From Methanomassiliicoccaceae archaeon (GTDB taxonomy: Archaea; Thermoplasmatota; Thermoplasmata; Methanomassiliicoccales; Methanomethylophilaceae): a DNA stretch of 40,589 nucleotides. Below the pieces are notes generated by a model that searched no databases, had not been told where the DNA came from, and was given only the letters and a program-made list of their open reading frames with translations. This document shows positions 8,381 to 16,440 of the stretch, in pieces; position 1 is the first letter of the stretch; each line of letters starts with the position of its first letter. A program made the translations under genes and the position numbers. The stretch lies in the NCBI GenBank assembly GCA_009786295.1, contig WQTN01000144.1:1-40589 (forward strand), written 5' to 3'.

Positions 8381-8476
8381 TCAGGGGACTGGATCTGTCT
8401 GTCCTCTCTGTGAGCAGTAAGCGCAGGACTTGTGGTTCTTTGGAAGGTCGCCACCAACACAGTGTTGACAATGTGT
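8381..8476 (-). pseudogene. Fragment encoding a C-terminal zinc ribbon
   Basis: The minus strand of this intergenic gap encodes HCQHCVGGDLPKNHKSCAYC followed by a short tail and a TGA stop at 8383-8381. CX2C-11-CX2C with GxxLPKxxKxCxYC is the pattern of the small 'CxxCG..L....FCxxCG' zinc ribbons that end many archaeal membrane proteins. The upstream part of the frame (to 8629) has no likeness to anything and covers the promoter of the next gene, so I read the piece as what is left of a deleted or truncated gene. It could also be the end of a short expressed peptide with an internal start. Confidence 0.4.
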
Positions 8477-8605
8477 GCCTGCTCCTAGAACAGGTAAGAC
8501 GGCGGAGTGATAACACCGCCCTATATATTGATTTATAATACTCCGATAAGCATATAGTCCAACCGTTATCCTTTCAAATACGGTCATGTCCAACCAGGTG
8601 TATAG

Positions 8606-8950
8606 ATGCAGGCAGGAAGAGAAGAGCAAACGGAGGGCGGGGAGACCGGATCCTTATGTGCCCAGACGAGATTGGACACTGCTGAAGAATACTATGGTCC
8701 TGCCATACTGTTGCATTTGCTGAGGTACGGACAACAAAAGAAAACGGCCTTGCTTAGGGGCATATCAAAGTCTTCATGCATGTCCAAGCGCATGGATTTG
8801 CTAGAAAAAAGAGGACTTATCTGTGTAACTGTGGACAGATTCGAAAAGAACACAAAATGGGTCGACCTCACGGAGAAAGGGAGGGCTGTGGCAGAGTTGA
8901 TCTCAGAGATCAACGACCTCCTGACCGGTGCGGATGTTAAAGAACCATGA
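8606..8950 (+). CDS. Winged-helix DNA-binding protein
   Basis: 114 residues. Residues ~26-105 read as one winged helix: helix 1 AEEYYGPAILLHLLRYG, helix 2 KKTALLRGI, recognition helix SSCMSKRMDLLEKRGLI, then the wing VTVDRFEKNTKWVDLTEKGRAVAEL. This resembles the HxlR/MarR-like regulators with 'LTEKGR' after the wing. The first ~25 residues are polar and may not be translated; the ATG at 8606 is the only start I can propose, with AT-rich TTTATAATA at 8531-8539 as a possible TATA box. No effector-binding part is present, so it probably acts as a dimeric regulator, target unknown. Confidence 0.75.
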   Translation: MQAGREEQTEGGETGSLCAQTRLDTAEEYYGPAILLHLLRYGQQKKTALLRGISKSSCMSKRMDLLEKRGLICVTVDRFEKNTKWVDLTEKGRAVAELISEINDLLTGADVKEP

Positions 8951-9109
8951 ACCATAAAGCGAGAAACAAAATCAGTAAATGCAGAGCGCTTGCCGAAAAA
9001 GACGGTGCTTGCGAGACATACATGGCTATTGATCTGTCATCAGTTTTTGTCAGCGGACTGTTAAGACCAGGATTAATATATTTGAGACAAATTAATTGGT
9101 GGAGGAGTT

Positions 9110-9442
9110 ATGATGAGGGAACTGGAAACGTTAGTCCTGTGCAAAGAAAGAACCCCGCGCGTGGACATCAACGTCAGGGCTGAAATTGAGAATGGCTGTC
9201 TGACGATATACGGCCAGGACTTCGGAAATGCCGTGGAGGAACGGTTCGGAAGGGACGAATATGAATATGTATATTCGTTTGATGAGAGAAATACCGAACT
9301 CCTGATGGAACTCCTTACATCAAAAACCCCGGATATCAAAAAAGCATTTATTGATGAGTTCGGCGGAGCGGATGGGTGCATGAATCTACGCAGGTTCTGT
9401 GAGACAAACAAGATAGAGTATGAATTCTGGTCGTGGCCGTGA
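9110..9442 (+). CDS. Conserved-looking small acidic protein, unknown function
   Basis: 110 residues, starting at one of two adjacent ATGs (9110, 9113) behind a strong Shine-Dalgarno GGAGGAG (about 9101-9107) and a TATA-like ATTAATATATTTG near 9072. The protein is soluble and mixed alpha/beta: an N-terminal strand pair (INVRAEIENGCLTIYGQDFG), an acidic segment with DEYEYVYSFDERNTELLMELL, and a C-terminal helical part ending in EFWSWP. I do not recognise the family; the N-terminal pattern is similar in style to small immunity-type or stress proteins, but I assign no function. The good ribosome site and normal codon use support a real gene. Confidence 0.65.
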   Translation: MMRELETLVLCKERTPRVDINVRAEIENGCLTIYGQDFGNAVEERFGRDEYEYVYSFDERNTELLMELLTSKTPDIKKAFIDEFGGADGCMNLRRFCETNKIEYEFWSWP

Positions 9443-9498
9443 AGCGGCGCTCTTGTTAAAACACAGTTCGCATCTGAAAAGCAGCAGCGTTGAAAAAA

Positions 9499-9526
9499 GG
9501 ATAAGAGTCTATTATGACGCTTATCC
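9499..9526. terminator. Hairpin between convergent genes
   Basis: GGATAAG at 9499-9505 pairs with CTTATCC at 9520-9526, leaving a 14-base loop. It lies between the stop of the plus-strand gene ending at 9442 and the stop of the minus-strand deacetylase at 9535. Archaeal terminators usually need only T-runs, so this is weak evidence. Confidence 0.25.
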
Positions 9527-9534
9527 TCCGCACC

Positions 9535-10323
9535 TCAGATCCGTTCGGCTGTCTCTGACACAGACATAGGCTCGAACCCCAGATCGATTATGCCCTCTAT
9601 CACTTTCTTGACATTCTCTGCGTTCTGAGAAATCTCAGCCGGCATCATATTCCCTCTGCCGCGCGATTCTGTCATGTGCCATGTATGCGTTGCGATCGTG
9701 AACACGCCCTCGCTGACCTCCGATGCCATTCTCAGATAATCCTCCGGCTGCCGTTTTCCTTCGTGCATCGGCCACAGATATGCCGCGATCTTCTTTCCAG
9801 AACGATCGTGACCTTCGGGGACCGGTACCTCAATGATACCGTTCGGAAGCGCATACGGCATGATCGAGCCGCTCAGCTGTGCATACATTGATGAATCATA
9901 TCTGATCCCAAATTCTGGAAGGAGCTCCAATACCGTATCGCTGATCTTCATGTAAGGTGCGCGGAAACTCACCGGGCCTCTGCCCATTACTCTGTGGACG
10001 GCGTCGGCTGCTCTCCCAATACAATCGCGGATATCGTGCTTGCTCAAGGATGTCAAGTCTTCATGATCATATCCGTGAACTCCCACTTCATGTCCGGACA
10101 GACCCTTTGCTGATATGTTCTCAAGGGTCCTGCCTTCAGCGAAGAATGTTGCCTTTACTCCTGTCTCTTTCAACATATCCAGAAGTATGTCCAGCCCCGC
10201 CTGGGTCGATGTGAATCTCGGAGATGTGCCTTCTCCTCTGTCCAGAGAGCCTGCCGCCGCATCTCCGGGCATCTGAACGTTAACATCCCTGTCGAGATCT
10301 ATCGTGACGCACAGTGCCCGCAT
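9535..10323 (-). CDS. Polysaccharide deacetylase (NodB homology) family protein
   Basis: 262 residues. NodB-domain marks: the first catalytic Asp in CVTIDLDRD (residues ~5-13; the usual TFDDG is changed to TIDLD), the metal-binding HX3H in VGVHGYDHEDL, SFRAPYMKISDTVLELL, YDSSMYA, and the C-terminal catalytic His in FTIATHTWHM. The variant first motif is typical of the PuuE/peptidoglycan-deacetylase-like subgroup rather than chitin deacetylases. No signal peptide, so it acts in the cytoplasm on an N-acylated sugar or amide. ATG 10323 lies one base after the AMP phosphorylase stop, so it is the last gene of the AMP-pathway operon. Why a deacetylase travels with that pathway is not obvious. Confidence 0.85.
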   Translation of the reverse strand: MRALCVTIDLDRDVNVQMPGDAAAGSLDRGEGTSPRFTSTQAGLDILLDMLKETGVKATFFAEGRTLENISAKGLSGHEVGVHGYDHEDLTSLSKHDIRDCIGRAADAVHRVMGRGPVSFRAPYMKISDTVLELLPEFGIRYDSSMYAQLSGSIMPYALPNGIIEVPVPEGHDRSGKKIAAYLWPMHEGKRQPEDYLRMASEVSEGVFTIATHTWHMTESRGRGNMMPAEISQNAENVKKVIEGIIDLGFEPMSVSETAERI

Positions 10324-10324
10324 C

Positions 10325-11830
10325 TTACCTGGTCCTGGGGGCCGTTATCCTCTTCAGGAGCATTCCTTCGATATCGAAAGGTTTGTACTTTGCGGCGAGC
10401 TCCTTTGCCCTGTCCACCTTTGCCTTGCTGTCGCCGTATATCTGGAACAGCGTATCTCCTTTCTCTACTCTCTGGCCTTTCTTCTTCATCAGCAGTATCC
10501 CTGCCCCTTTGTCCGAGGGGGACCCTGCGGCGACCGCGATCGCAACCAATTCTTTGTTGGATATCGTGTGCACGTATCCTGATTTTGCGGATACGATATC
10601 TGCCACGAACTCCCCCGGAACAAGGTCGTTGGAACTTATGTCGTAGTTCCCTTTCTGCGCGGCGACTATCTCTCTGAACTTCTTCATGGCAGCACCGGAG
10701 TCCAATATCTCTCTGGCTTTTTCGTTCCCGTTGGGGAAGCCTCCCATCTCAAGGATTATCCCGGCAAGGTCGCACGCCTTCTCGATCACACTTGAAGGGT
10801 GCTTCTCCCCCTCAAGTATGCGTATGCATTCCCTCGCCTCAAGTTTGGGGCCTATCGCGTTCCCGACAGGCTGGTCCGCATACGTTATGGCGCATTCGAT
10901 GTGAAGGTTCAGTTTGTCTCCGAGATCCATGAAATCTCTGGCATATGCTCTTGCCACCTCTATCGTCGGCACCTTCGTACCTGTGCCGGTGGGTATGTCT
11001 ATCACAAGGTGCGTCGCCCCGATGGCCAATTTTTTGCTGAGGATGGATGCCAGCATCTGTGCGCGCGGGTTGACCCCCAGAGGATGTTCCACTTTTATCA
11101 CAAGGTCATCCACGGGCGCCAGGTTCATCGCGCCTCCCCATGCCAACACGCCTCCGGTCTCTTCCGATATCTTTTTCAGGGTCGCGGCGTCCATCTCGAC
11201 ATCGCAGAACGTCTCCACGAAGTCCGATGTCCCGCAGGCGCTGCTGATCGCTCTTGATGAGGTCTTCGGGAGCATGAGCCCTGCAGCGGCGACTATGGAC
11301 ACCACGATCGGCGTGATCTTGTTGCCTGGAACACCTCCCATGCTGTGGAAATCGTAGACCGGGGATCGATCGAACTCCACTCTGTCGCCGGTCTCCACCA
11401 TCGCCTCGGTGAAGTCCGCTATCTCCTCAATGTCCATTCCGTTTATGTAGAGAGCTGTCAGCCATGCCGATATCTCGATCTTCGAAAGCCTGTTCTCGAG
11501 GATGTCCGTCACAATCGCGTGTATCTCTTCCTTCGAGAGTTTCTCCTTATCCATCTTCTTTCTGATGCTTCTTACCGACTCGGGGCTGCTAGCATATACG
11601 ATATTCAGCTCATCCCCGTCGGATGCTTGGACCTTGTTCTTCAGGCAGATGGATAATACGATTTCTCCTTTGCTCACAAAATCGGAGACATTGAGGAGCG
11701 CTATGGCCGACTTCCTTCCGTCTATCCTTACTCTGTCGTTATCCTTGCCGCCTATCTTCACGGCATCCTCCGGATTTATCAGGGCCATAGCTTCCGTGCT
11801 TATGTCCAGGAATTTTACTTTGATGATCAT
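10325..11830 (-). CDS. deoA: AMP phosphorylase (nucleoside monophosphate phosphorylase)
   Basis: 501 residues from ATG 11830, which overlaps the RuBisCO stop as ATGA; an in-frame ATG four codons earlier is less likely. Order of domains: the ~85-residue N-terminal extension that distinguishes archaeal AMP phosphorylase from thymidine phosphorylase, the helical domain (SKEEIHAIVTDILENRLS), the phosphate-binding glycine-rich region (HSMGGVPGNKITPIVVSIVAAAGL), SSRAISSACGTSDFVE, and the C-terminal domain with YVHTISNKELVAIAVAAGSP. It phosphorolyses AMP (also CMP, UMP) to ribose-1,5-bisphosphate and the base. Its neighbours supply the next two steps of the AMP pathway. Cytoplasmic. Confidence 0.95.
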   Translation of the reverse strand: MIIKVKFLDISTEAMALINPEDAVKIGGKDNDRVRIDGRKSAIALLNVSDFVSKGEIVLSICLKNKVQASDGDELNIVYASSPESVRSIRKKMDKEKLSKEEIHAIVTDILENRLSKIEISAWLTALYINGMDIEEIADFTEAMVETGDRVEFDRSPVYDFHSMGGVPGNKITPIVVSIVAAAGLMLPKTSSRAISSACGTSDFVETFCDVEMDAATLKKISEETGGVLAWGGAMNLAPVDDLVIKVEHPLGVNPRAQMLASILSKKLAIGATHLVIDIPTGTGTKVPTIEVARAYARDFMDLGDKLNLHIECAITYADQPVGNAIGPKLEARECIRILEGEKHPSSVIEKACDLAGIILEMGGFPNGNEKAREILDSGAAMKKFREIVAAQKGNYDISSNDLVPGEFVADIVSAKSGYVHTISNKELVAIAVAAGSPSDKGAGILLMKKKGQRVEKGDTLFQIYGDSKAKVDRAKELAAKYKPFDIEGMLLKRITAPRTR

Positions 11831-13065
11831 TTTATCCCCCATTTGTCAAGAGCCGTTTTCAGCTCCGGATGGCTTTTAGCATATTCTGACGCATCTATGC
11901 CTTTGAACGCCGCATCTATTGCCTGGCACATGCCCATGGCGCCTTTCCTTACTCCGCCCGGGTGCCCTGCCACTCCTCCGCCGGCCTGTATCTGCACATT
12001 GGATCCCGATGCCTTTAGCATGGTGGCTATCATACCGGGATATACCCCGCCGGAGCAGACGGGCATCATGTTTTTGAATCTGATATCTTTCCTCAAGCAT
12101 TCCTCGAGGCTGTCATGGTCGCCTTCCACGGTGCCGGTCATCTTCCCTACACCGAGGGTCCCCACATGCAAAGCGTCCCCTCCGCACATCCTTACCAGTT
12201 TTGTTATCGGGAGCATGGCGATGCCATGCAGCGGATCCTTGGTGAACGCTCCGTGCATTGTGCGGTGGACATGTACCGGGACTTTGATCTTAGGGTCTTC
12301 GGCTAAAGCCTGAACGGCCGCGAATCCGCATGTTATCACGTCCACCATGATCTGGCTGGCCCCCCATGACTGTGCGTCCTCCGCCAGTTCGATTATCCTG
12401 TCTCCGTTGGTGCTGACGTTTATGGCATGGACCATCCTGTGGCCTTCCTCCTTCAGCTTATCCAGCGATTCTGCTATGGCCTTGGTCCTGTCCTCAATAG
12501 GGCAGAATTTCTGGTCGACCAGCGTCTCGTCGTCCTTGCTGTTGGTCAGCCCTCCGGACCCTGCTTCATAGACATATTTCGCTGTGTCTTTAGGAGATAA
12601 TCCTATCTTGGGCTTGACTATCGTTCCCACCAGCGGTTTCTCCGGGCGGTCCAGAATCTTCCTCAGGCCGTCGGCCCCGAACTTCGGCCCTTTGTATTTC
12701 TTCAGTATACCTGACGGGAACTCCACGTCTTCCAGCCTCACTTTGTGCAGCGCATCGAGGCCGAAGAGGTTTCCCGCTACGATGCTCAGTATCTGCGGGA
12801 TGCCGCCGTTCTCTATGCTGAAATCTTCTTCGGGGAATGCTATCGCCACTTCATCGCCCTTTATTTCGATGACCTTCCCGCCGTAGTTCCCGAAGACATC
12901 CTCATCCAGCGTCGATATCCCCGTCCAGGTTCCGGTCGACTGCTCCGCTGCGAGTGCTTCTGCCGCTTTCTCCATCGGCAGGTCCGTGGTGACACGGTAT
13001 CTGCATATGACGTGCGCGTCGCGGTCGATCTTTTCTCCGATGTGCAAATAAGAATATGTTTTCAT
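11827..13065 (-). CDS. rbcL: Form III ribulose-bisphosphate carboxylase
   Basis: 412 residues from ATG 13065 (ATGA overlap with the isomerase stop). Active-site residues are in place: the carbamylated Lys and metal ligands in SKDDE (GGLTNSKDDETL), the substrate His in VHRTMHGAF, the loop-6 Lys in LGVGKMTG, the SGG of PVCSGGVYPG, and the phosphate-binding QAGGGVAGHPGGVRKGAMG. The conserved Lys residues separate it from form IV RuBisCO-like proteins. It carboxylates ribulose-1,5-bisphosphate to two 3-phosphoglycerates. With deoA and e2b2 on both sides it serves nucleotide breakdown, not the Calvin cycle; no phosphoribulokinase is in the window. GGLTNS instead of the commoner GGLDFT before KDDE is a mild variation. 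Confidence 0.97.
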   Translation of the reverse strand: MKTYSYLHIGEKIDRDAHVICRYRVTTDLPMEKAAEALAAEQSTGTWTGISTLDEDVFGNYGGKVIEIKGDEVAIAFPEEDFSIENGGIPQILSIVAGNLFGLDALHKVRLEDVEFPSGILKKYKGPKFGADGLRKILDRPEKPLVGTIVKPKIGLSPKDTAKYVYEAGSGGLTNSKDDETLVDQKFCPIEDRTKAIAESLDKLKEEGHRMVHAINVSTNGDRIIELAEDAQSWGASQIMVDVITCGFAAVQALAEDPKIKVPVHVHRTMHGAFTKDPLHGIAMLPITKLVRMCGGDALHVGTLGVGKMTGTVEGDHDSLEECLRKDIRFKNMMPVCSGGVYPGMIATMLKASGSNVQIQAGGGVAGHPGGVRKGAMGMCQAIDAAFKGIDASEYAKSHPELKTALDKWGIK

Positions 13066-14006
13066 AGACTGTCCCTCGCTTTCCATATGTCTTTTCCGAG
13101 CTGCCTCACTATCACGTCATAAACAGAGCCGGGCGAGATTATCCCCAGCTCCGTTATTATTGCGTCAATGTATCTTGCGGGCGTGGTATCGAAGACCGGA
13201 TTGTATATCTTGACGCCTTTCGGAATCATTCCCGCTTCCGCCACTTCCCTGCATTCCCTCTCTTCGATGATCACACTGTCGCCGAACATGGTCATCGGGG
13301 AGAACTTGTATGTCTCTGCGCATACATTGAACGGCACCCCCGCCTCGTTAGCGGCAAGTGCCAGCTGCGATGTTCCGATCTTGTTTATCAGCTCCCCGCT
13401 CGATGTCACGGTATCTGCGCCGACGAAGACGCCGTCCATTTTGCTCATGACGGAACGCACGGCGCTGTCGATGATAAGTGTGACATCTACGCCTGCCTCG
13501 GAAAGTTCTCTGACCGTAAGCAGCCCCTGTCTCCAAGGACGGGATTCTGTTGCGTATACTTTGATATCTTTGCCTTGGGCATGGGCGCTCTTTATGACGC
13601 CTATGGCGGCGCTGCTGTTGCAGTGCGTGAGCAGCACATCCCCGTCGCGCACCCTCTTCGCCCCGATCTTGGCTATGATTTCCACAGCCTCGGATGATGC
13701 TTCAATGAACAGCTTCGCGTTGCATGCCACTGAATTCTTGGCCTCTTCCAGAGAAGATGCGCTGTGCACATCCCTCACACACGCCTGGACCCCATTCCAC
13801 AGCGAGACCGCGGTAGGTCTGGATTCAAGCATGATGTTCCTAGCAGTCTCAAGGTCCTTCCTGAACTCCTCCAGGGATCCACCCCTGTAATTTTCGGCGA
13901 ACTCCCCCATTGCGGACGCTCCGGCGCGGGCTATTCTGCCGGCACCTCTTATTTTCATGTCCTTTATCTCAGAGGCCGTGCCCTTGACTGTGTCGAACAT
14001 GAACAT
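13062..14006 (-). CDS. e2b2: Ribose-1,5-bisphosphate isomerase
   Basis: 314 residues, eIF2B-alpha/MtnA superfamily. The middle has the cysteine of LLTHCNSSAA and the aspartate of GVFVGADTVTSSGELINKIGT, corresponding to the catalytic Cys and Asp described for the Thermococcus enzyme; YKFSPMTMFGD and NPVFDTTPARYIDAIITELG complete the family pattern. It converts ribose-1,5-bisphosphate to ribulose-1,5-bisphosphate. First gene of the operon: a TATA-like CTTATTAAATC lies at about 14024-14034, so transcription would start within a few bases of the ATG (leaderless; ATG 14006 or the second ATG at 14000). The stop overlaps the rbcL start by ATGA. The methylthioribose-phosphate isomerase alternative is unlikely in this context. 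Confidence 0.95.
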   Translation of the reverse strand: MFMFDTVKGTASEIKDMKIRGAGRIARAGASAMGEFAENYRGGSLEEFRKDLETARNIMLESRPTAVSLWNGVQACVRDVHSASSLEEAKNSVACNAKLFIEASSEAVEIIAKIGAKRVRDGDVLLTHCNSSAAIGVIKSAHAQGKDIKVYATESRPWRQGLLTVRELSEAGVDVTLIIDSAVRSVMSKMDGVFVGADTVTSSGELINKIGTSQLALAANEAGVPFNVCAETYKFSPMTMFGDSVIIEERECREVAEAGMIPKGVKIYNPVFDTTPARYIDAIITELGIISPGSVYDVIVRQLGKDIWKARDSL

Positions 14007-14023
14007 GAGAGCATTCTGGGAGA

Positions 14024-14034
14024 TTTAATAAGTA
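14024..14034 (-). promoter_or_regulatory. TATA box of the AMP-pathway operon
   Basis: Minus strand CTTATTAAATC about 20-30 bases upstream of the first e2b2 ATG. There is no Shine-Dalgarno between it and the ATG, which supports a leaderless message. Confidence 0.5.
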
Positions 14035-14066
14035 TGCACATTTCACGTGCTGGTGTTCCCATAAGG

Positions 14067-14468
14067 TCAGCTGTGGCTGCTGAGGGATAATCTTTCCAGC
14101 AGTTTATCCAGCGATTCGATGTCCTTGATGTCCTTCTTGCACAGGAAGGAAAGCCTCGCCCTGATGCGGCTGTCGTACACGAGTCCCAAGGCGGACAGCT
14201 GATTTTCAAGCTCGCGGGCGATCGTTCCGCCTCTGCGGTCCCAGTCTGTCAGTATCACCGCTTTTCCGCCGTGTTCTGAGACGTATTCGGCTGCTTTGAT
14301 CGGCCCGCCCTCCGACTGTGTCATGAATATCTCTCCCTTGATCCCTATCGAGTTCAGAGCCTTTTTGTCCTTGGGCCCCTCTATCAGGATAACATGGTCT
14401 GCGGCGAGCTCTTCGAGTTCTTCCAATACCTCCTTTATTTCAGCCAGCCTCTCCTCGTCATCCAACAT
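14067..14468 (-). CDS. Toprim-domain protein (small primase-like/RNase M5-like)
   Basis: 133 residues that are almost only a Toprim fold: HVILIEGPKDKKAL near residues 25-38 supplies the conserved Glu, and KAVILTDWDRRGG near 75-87 supplies the DxD metal pair. The C-terminal part (about 95-130) is helical and basic. This is the small archaeal 'Toprim protein' type, also called DnaG-related; unlike DnaG it lacks a zinc or helicase-binding part. Family function is not certain; likely a Mg-dependent nucleic-acid enzyme. It overlaps the DUF167 gene upstream by 11 bases and is the last gene of the cluster starting at 15964. Confidence 0.85.
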   Translation of the reverse strand: MLDDEERLAEIKEVLEELEELAADHVILIEGPKDKKALNSIGIKGEIFMTQSEGGPIKAAEYVSEHGGKAVILTDWDRRGGTIARELENQLSALGLVYDSRIRARLSFLCKKDIKDIESLDKLLERLSLSSHS

Positions 14469-14757
14469 GATCCCTCAGTTTTGATATTATTGCGGCAGGA
14501 TCCCCCTCGATGAAGATCGTTTTCTGTCTGTTGGTATGCCCGGATATCACTGAGGACGGAGAGCCCGAGGCCATGGATAAGATCTCTTCCGTCTCCCTGT
14601 TCGCTTTTCCGTCAAGCGGCGGGGCTTTTACTTTAACGATCAGCCTCTTTCTCCAGTCGTCGATCCCTTCGATCCCGGACCTTCCGGACCTCGGAGACAC
14701 CAGTATGTCAACCTCTACTCCGGAATCCCTGACCCTTACGACGTCTTCGATCTGCAT
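14458..14757 (-). CDS. DUF167 (YggU-like) family protein
   Basis: 99 residues. The pattern EVDILVSPRSGRSGIEGID...RLIVKVKAPPLDGKANRETEEIL followed by SVISGHTNRQKTIFIEG is the DUF167/YggU family in full: a small alpha/beta protein with the invariant PPxDGKAN motif. The molecular role is unknown. In archaea it is often next to translation or replication genes; here it lies between an esterase and a Toprim protein, overlapping the latter by 11 bases. ATG 14757 stands 7 bases after the esterase stop. Confidence 0.92.
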   Translation of the reverse strand: MQIEDVVRVRDSGVEVDILVSPRSGRSGIEGIDDWRKRLIVKVKAPPLDGKANRETEEILSMASGSPSSVISGHTNRQKTIFIEGDPAAIISKLRDHVG

Positions 14758-14764
14758 TTTCTGC

Positions 14765-15652
14765 TCAATGCCCCTGTTGGCTGTTTATGAAATCAATCAT
14801 CAGGCCTATGGCTTCCTCCGCGGCCAGGCTCTCTTCCTGCATGAAGCCGTGGAGAACGCCTTTGAATTCATGCAGTTCCACGCGCACTCCCGCGTCTTCG
14901 AGCTTTTTGCGGTAGCGGTGCCCTTCTGGCGTAAGCGGGTCGCCGTCCCCCGCCGATATCATAAGAACGGGCGGGAGTCCCGTCAATTGTTCGTTTGTCG
15001 CATAGACTGGGGAAGCATACGGGGACTTTGCATCCTCCGGATCCGTGAAGTAGCTGAGGACGATCGCCTCGATCATCTTGTTAGTCAGCCCCTTTTTGCA
15101 TTTCGGCTTATTGTAGGGGTCTTCGGCGGCATCGGTGCCGGGATAGCAGAGGATCTGGTACTTGAACCTGATATCTTTCCTTTCATTTGCCATTATGCAT
15201 GCGACGGTCGCGAAGTTCCCTCCTGAACTGTAGCCTCCGATCCCGATGTTGTCTCGGTCGATCCCGTACTCTTCAGCATTATCATAGTAGTGCTTGATCA
15301 CTTCGTAGGTAGCTTCGATCCCTATCGGGAATGGATTTTGAGGAGCCTTGGGATAATCTATGCTGATGATCTTGACCTTTGTCTTTTCCAATAGGCAGTG
15401 GTTGATCCCTTCGTCGAGTTCCGGGAACATGAGCGCCCACCCTCCTCCATGTATATCGACGAACAGGGGCTTTTTCTCCTGAGAATCGAACCCATATTCC
15501 AGCACCCTCACTTTGTCGCATGATGTGTCGATCCAACGTTCGCCTGCCGTTGTTGCCTTTTTCACAAATCGAGCGGCCATCCGCTGGTATCTTTCGATCT
15601 TTTTGATTGCCTTTTTCCTGTCCATCAATGGTGCCCCGTCCAGAGTAGACAT
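14765..15652 (-). CDS. Alpha/beta-hydrolase (hormone-sensitive-lipase-type esterase)
   Basis: 295 residues. The oxyanion-hole motif HGGGWA is near residue 87, the nucleophile elbow GYSSGGNFA near 170, the catalytic Asp in SAGDGDPLTPEG and the His in GVLHGFMQ near 270; this is the full triad of the HSL/acetyl-esterase family. No signal peptide, so a cytoplasmic carboxylesterase; natural ester unknown. It starts 12 bases after the stop of the zinc-ribbon membrane protein gene and runs into DUF167, so the four minus-strand genes from 15964 to 14067 probably form one transcript. Confidence 0.92.
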   Translation of the reverse strand: MSTLDGAPLMDRKKAIKKIERYQRMAARFVKKATTAGERWIDTSCDKVRVLEYGFDSQEKKPLFVDIHGGGWALMFPELDEGINHCLLEKTKVKIISIDYPKAPQNPFPIGIEATYEVIKHYYDNAEEYGIDRDNIGIGGYSSGGNFATVACIMANERKDIRFKYQILCYPGTDAAEDPYNKPKCKKGLTNKMIEAIVLSYFTDPEDAKSPYASPVYATNEQLTGLPPVLMISAGDGDPLTPEGHRYRKKLEDAGVRVELHEFKGVLHGFMQEESLAAEEAIGLMIDFINSQQGH

Positions 15653-15664
15653 TCGCCGTATTTA

Positions 15665-15964
15665 TTAACGGCGATTTTCATCGATTTTGACGGTTTTCAT
15701 GAGACCATAGAATCCGCAGCGGGGGCATTTCATTTTCCTGTGCTCGCCAAAGTTGAGAGCGGTCAATGACTCTATGAATGATGAAGGCTGAAAGGACATC
15801 GAGCATTTCGGGCAGTCGTATCTGTATTTCTTCCAAAGGTTCAAATGGACAGCCAGAGCAAGAGCCACTATGACAACGCCGATCCATATACGGAACAGTA
15901 TGCACAAAATAAGAACTGAAACGATTAACACGAGAATAATACCGTTGCCTATCTTACTCTGCAT
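15665..15964 (-). CDS. Membrane protein with zinc ribbon, unknown function
   Basis: 99 residues: two adjacent hydrophobic segments at about 7-25 and 27-45 (ILVLIVSVLILCILF, IWIGVVIVALALAVHL), then a soluble domain with CPKC near residue 51 and CPRC near 81, a likely zinc knuckle. Such 'membrane anchor plus zinc ribbon' proteins are common in this archaeal group, and no function is known. It is the first gene of the esterase cluster and is divergent from the DUF2185 gene. ATG 15964 is the only good start. Confidence 0.7.
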   Translation of the reverse strand: MQSKIGNGIILVLIVSVLILCILFRIWIGVVIVALALAVHLNLWKKYRYDCPKCSMSFQPSSFIESLTALNFGEHRKMKCPRCGFYGLMKTVKIDENRR

Positions 15965-16096
15965 TTTGCATCACTCTCTTTTCTGTTTGCCGTTAGGACA
16001 GCGAATGACATCAAAGTAAAAAGAGTCATCGCAGAAGTATTTTTGAAAGCATGGTGCGAATAAAACAATATAACGTACAGAGAGATTCGGGCGATC

Positions 16097-16381
16097 ATGT
16101 CTGGAAGATTCCCTTTCAAAGATGAAAAGAACACAGCGACAATAACATGCTGCCATGTGATTAGGGATCATCAGGCGATCCTTTATGCATCCCATGACGA
16201 AGACGACGGGATGTGGCAGTTCTTGTGCGGTAAGACCCATGAGACCAGCGAGGCAATGATCGTGTCGCTCGATGCGATCTTTACGCTTGATGGATCTGTT
16301 GCCGACATCGCTGAATTGCCGCTTGGATATGAAGCGGAACGAAAGGATAGGAATTCCAAATGGGTTACACGTAAAAAGTAA
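16097..16381 (+). CDS. DUF2185 (Imm33-like) family protein
   Basis: 94 residues. The sequence follows the DUF2185 pattern: a first strand ending in CCHVIRDHQAILYASH, then the acidic turn DEDDGMWQFLCG, then EAMIVSLDAIFTLDGSVADIAELPLGYEAERK. This family includes proteins annotated as immunity domains (Imm33-like), but lone copies outside toxin loci are common and the function there is open. A TATA-like CAATATAACG at about 16064-16072 places the start of transcription right at the ATG, so it is probably leaderless. No toxin gene is next to it. Family match good, role unknown. Confidence 0.75.
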   Translation: MSGRFPFKDEKNTATITCCHVIRDHQAILYASHDEDDGMWQFLCGKTHETSEAMIVSLDAIFTLDGSVADIAELPLGYEAERKDRNSKWVTRKK

Positions 16382-16440
16382 ACAGCCCATGACGTGAATA
16401 AAACCATATAACGGCATGAAAATAGGGTATAGCAGAGGTG

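Noticed and set aside
11827..13065. RuBisCO-like (form IV) protein
   Set aside because: The carbamylated Lys, metal ligands KDDE and loop-6 Lys are all present, so a true carboxylase of form III is the better reading.
13168..13890. Plus-strand frame of 240 codons
   Set aside because: Antisense shadow of the ribose-1,5-bisphosphate isomerase; Ser/Thr/Leu-rich composition typical of an antisense frame.
14510..15226. Plus-strand frame of 238 codons across DUF167 and the esterase
   Set aside because: Antisense to two genes with full catalytic motifs; no motif of its own.
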